A DNA stretch of 6,233 bases from an uncultured Collinsella sp. Its GTDB lineage: Bacteria; Actinomycetota; Coriobacteriia; Coriobacteriales; Coriobacteriaceae. Each line of letters opens with the position of its first letter. Within the stretch, counting starts at the first letter, position 1. Shown here piece after piece: positions 3,786-6,233 of the stretch. The notes below the pieces were generated by a model. The model was not told the origin of the DNA. It was given only the letters and a program-made list of their open reading frames with translations, and made no database searches. A program made the translations under genes and the position numbers. The DNA lies in the NCBI GenBank assembly GCA_900543275.1, contig UQQL01000087.1, positions 1 through 6,233 of the forward strand, given 5' to 3'.

Positions 3786-6233
3786 CTACTCTTGCACCTT
3801 GAGGGCTTCGGCCAGGCCGACGCGCTTGATAGAGCGCGTGTGTAGCAGCGCCACGACCAGGTAGGTCGCAAAGCCAATGCCGACGCATGCAGCCATGGAC
3901 CAAGCGGGCACGTAGATCTCGATATTGCCGTTGTAGGCGAGCAGCATCGAGCGGAAGATGGCCGTGAGCGAGCCAATAATGACCGGCAGGCTCAGCACGA
4001 GCGACGCCGCCACGCACAGCGTGATCGAGCGGATGTACAGATGCGAGATCTCACTATCGCGATAGCCAAAGACTTTCATGTAGCTGATCGAACGGGCGCT
4101 GTGGTCGATCACCGCTTTGGTCAGCAGGTACATAAACAGCAGGAAGATAAACACCGCGAGCCCGATCATCATTCCGATCATTTTGCTCATCATGCCGATG
4201 AACTGGTCACCCACGGCGCGCATGTCGTCGGGCGTGGTGTCGCCGGCAAAGTAACGAGCATCGAGGTCGAGCTTCTCGTTGCTCACATAGCCGTTAAAGT
4301 AGGCGGCATCGTTGTCGAACAGCTCGTTAAAGTCATCGATGCTCATATAGATGTTCATGTCCGACTTGGAGCCCCAGGCACAGTCCTTGCCCGCGTACTC
4401 AAAGGAATAATGCTCGCCCTCGTACTTGTCGCTGAGCGTGACCTTCTGGCCCTCGCTCCAGCCAAACTTATCGAGCAGACCGCCGCCAAAGACGACGCGG
4501 CCATCGCCGATGTTGAGGCCCTTCCAGTAGCGCGAATCGGACGAGATGCCGTAGACAGAAATCGTCTCCTCGCCATTACCGTCGCCACGGTCGTACTGCA
4601 GCTGGTAAACGGCATATTTCTCGGCCTGCGCGATTGCGCCCGCGCCGTTGTCGGTCGTATTGACCGGGTGGATATCGTCGTTGTCAGTGTCGATCTTAGA
4701 GGCCTTGTCGATCAGATCGATGGCCTCATCGCGGTTGCAGCCGAGGGCATCGGCAAGATCGTCAAGGCGCGCGTAGAGCGCATCCTTCTTGTCCTGGACC
4801 TTGGCAAGCGCATCCCGCGCTGCGGTCAGGCTCTCGGCAGACGGAGATGCGGTCGCGGCATCGGCTGCCGTCTGCGCCGCATCGGCCGCGTCGTCAAGCT
4901 CGTCATCGGCATCCTGGGCGGCGGAGAGCAGCGCGCCGTCAATCGACTGCAAGCGCTCGAGCGCCGCCCACTGCCCGCGCTCCTCGGCAGTACCCTCAAG
5001 CTCTAGCGGAGCCTTGAGCGTGTACTGGTGCTCGGCGACCAGGCTTGTCTCCAGGTTGTCCGCATAGTGCGTCATCGTGGGCAGGATCGCCAGGCCAAAG
5101 AGCAGCAGCAGCGAGGCAAACGCAATGCCCACGAAGAGCGTGGCGAAGTTGCCCAGGTTGCGCAGGAAGATGCGCAGGCGAAAGCGCGAGACAAAGCCCA
5201 TGCGCTCCGGCAGCTGCAGGCCGCGCTTGGTGCCCGATTTGCCGCTCGCCTCGTGACGAAGGAACTGCAACGGCGTCTTGCCCATCTTGCGAAGCAGGCC
5301 CACCAGCGTGATGAGGATGAGCGCGGCAGCGGGAACCACGGCGCACTTCACAAAAATCTCCCAGCTCCAGTACACCTGGAAGGGAGGCAGGCTGTACGAA
5401 CCGTAATAGAGGCCGCGCATGGGCTCGGTAAAGAACGCGACGCCGAGCGCGGTGCCCAAAAGCGCCGCGACCACGCCCACGATGGCGGGAAGTGCCAGGT
5501 AGTGCAGCACGATCTCGCGGCGGCGATAGCCGCTGGCGAGCAGCGTGCCAATGATGGCGCTCTCCTCCTCGATGGTGGCGTCGGTAAGGACCACAAAGAC
5601 GAACGCCATGATCACGATGATAATGTTGAGCAGCGTCATCCACATCATGGAGTCGCCGTCTACGTCGTCGCGCGCGTAGCCAATACCCTGGTTGGAATCG
5701 GCGTCGATCAGATCGTCCACGCGCGCATCGGCATCGGTCAGCGCCTCGACCATATCCTGCTCCGCATCGATGCGATCCGCGGTGGGGAGGTCGCGATCGG
5801 TAAAAGCAAAGGAGTAGGTGTAGGCAGGTGCACCACCGGCATCCTCGAGCGCGGCAAAGCCGGCGTCGGTGACCTCGGCCACACCATAGGTGATGGTGTT
5901 CACCGTAAAGTCCGAATTGTTGAGGAACAGCGCCTGGCTATCGGGCTGGGTCATGATGCCGCAGATGGTGTAGGTGCGGCCCTCAAGCTCAACCTTATCG
6001 CCCACGACAAGGTCGTTGTTGGTGGCAAAAACGCGGTCGATAGCCACCTCATCGTCCGTCTTGGGCTGCTTGCCTTCGCAGTAGGACGCGATATCGACCT
6101 TGGTGCGGTGCGCATAGGTGCGCAACGTGCGCTTGGTGCCGTCGTCGCCGGCGGTCTTTTTGATGATGGCGTCGATGGAGAAATTCTTGTAGAGCGTGAC
6201 GCCGCCGACGTCGTCGGCTGCATCCTCGGCTGC
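3786..6233 (-). CDS. FtsX/MacB-type ABC transporter permease, large, N-terminus beyond right edge
   Basis: The frame is open from the right edge to the TAG at 3788-3786, giving 815 visible residues. An in-frame TTG at 6125 is not a credible start, because the frame stays open and conserved-looking upstream of it. Numbering from the edge, residues 1-190 belong to an extracytoplasmic domain. Helices follow at about 197-217, 242-268 and 292-314, forming the first FtsX core, with the coupling motif LASGYRRREI (232-241) between the first two. A helix at 363-386 opens the second half. A large extracytoplasmic region (387-683) follows, including an Ala/Asp-rich helical stretch at about 414-499. The final helices are at about 684-706, 733-756 and 776-798, with the second coupling motif KVFGYRDSEI (720-729). 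Two FtsX cores in one chain fit a family that works with a MacB/LolD-type ATPase to export or sense peptides, drugs or lipids. The ATPase gene is probably beyond the right edge (inference). The substrate is unknown. Confidence 0.92.
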   Translation of the reverse strand, partial: AAEDAADDVGGVTLYKNFSIDAIIKKTAGDDGTKRTLRTYAHRTKVDIASYCEGKQPKTDDEVAIDRVFATNNDLVVGDKVELEGRTYTICGIMTQPDSQALFLNNSDFTVNTITYGVAEVTDAGFAALEDAGGAPAYTYSFAFTDRDLPTADRIDAEQDMVEALTDADARVDDLIDADSNQGIGYARDDVDGDSMMWMTLLNIIIVIMAFVFVVLTDATIEEESAIIGTLLASGYRRREIVLHYLALPAIVGVVAALLGTALGVAFFTEPMRGLYYGSYSLPPFQVYWSWEIFVKCAVVPAAALILITLVGLLRKMGKTPLQFLRHEASGKSGTKRGLQLPERMGFVSRFRLRIFLRNLGNFATLFVGIAFASLLLLFGLAILPTMTHYADNLETSLVAEHQYTLKAPLELEGTAEERGQWAALERLQSIDGALLSAAQDADDELDDAADAAQTAADAATASPSAESLTAARDALAKVQDKKDALYARLDDLADALGCNRDEAIDLIDKASKIDTDNDDIHPVNTTDNGAGAIAQAEKYAVYQLQYDRGDGNGEETISVYGISSDSRYWKGLNIGDGRVVFGGGLLDKFGWSEGQKVTLSDKYEGEHYSFEYAGKDCAWGSKSDMNIYMSIDDFNELFDNDAAYFNGYVSNEKLDLDARYFAGDTTPDDMRAVGDQFIGMMSKMIGMMIGLAVFIFLLFMYLLTKAVIDHSARSISYMKVFGYRDSEISHLYIRSITLCVAASLVLSLPVIIGSLTAIFRSMLLAYNGNIEIYVPAWSMAACVGIGFATYLVVALLHTRSIKRVGLAEALKVQE

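Noticed and set aside
4041..5006. Plus-strand open frame of 321 codons
   Set aside because: It is antisense to the permease, and its Val/Ala/Arg-rich product is the usual shadow of a high-GC membrane-protein gene.
6123..6125. TTG at 6125 as the permease start
   Set aside because: The frame continues without a stop to the window edge, and the upstream residues read like the start of the extracytoplasmic domain. The first membrane helix expected for the family would otherwise be missing.

Overview
The window is a high-GC bacterial chromosome segment holding five protein-coding genes, two of them cut by the window edges. The base composition, gene types and a nested repeat built on GGGGACAG all suggest a gut actinobacterium of the class Coriobacteriia (Collinsella-like). 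That assignment is inferred from recall, not from a search.

Layout. (1) Positions 1-300, minus strand: first 100 codons of a CNNM/DUF21 (CorC/HlyC-type) membrane protein running off the left edge. (2) 409-1092, minus: a seven-helix hemolysin III / PAQR-type membrane protein, just upstream of the CNNM gene and possibly co-transcribed with it. (3) 1093-1278: a divergent intergenic region with a promoter on each strand. The rightward promoter (TTGACG, 17 bp, CATAAT) is bracketed by two copies of a 14-bp palindrome, each one base from GTTGATGCATCAAC. (4) 1279-2244, plus: a membrane-anchored alpha/beta hydrolase. (5) 2291-2329: a strong symmetric terminator shared by two convergent genes. (6) 2377-3582, minus: a DUF362 protein with two [4Fe-4S] ferredoxin motifs, preceded by a promoter with an 11-bp-period direct repeat between -35 and -10. 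(7) 3668-3783: a nested inverted-repeat element (REP/MITE-like) starting 2-3 bp after the stop of the next gene. (8) 3786-6233, minus: most of a large FtsX/MacB-type ABC permease whose N-terminus lies beyond the right edge.

The genes do not form one obvious pathway. Two membrane proteins on the left are historically misnamed hemolysins. The hydrolase looks like a separately regulated single-gene unit. The permease and DUF362 gene run in the same direction but are separated by the repeat element and a likely separate promoter. I see no defence system, CRISPR array, RNA gene, prophage or biosynthetic cluster. The most interesting structure is in the non-coding DNA: the paired operators at 1200-1258 and the four-arm nested repeat at 3668-3783.
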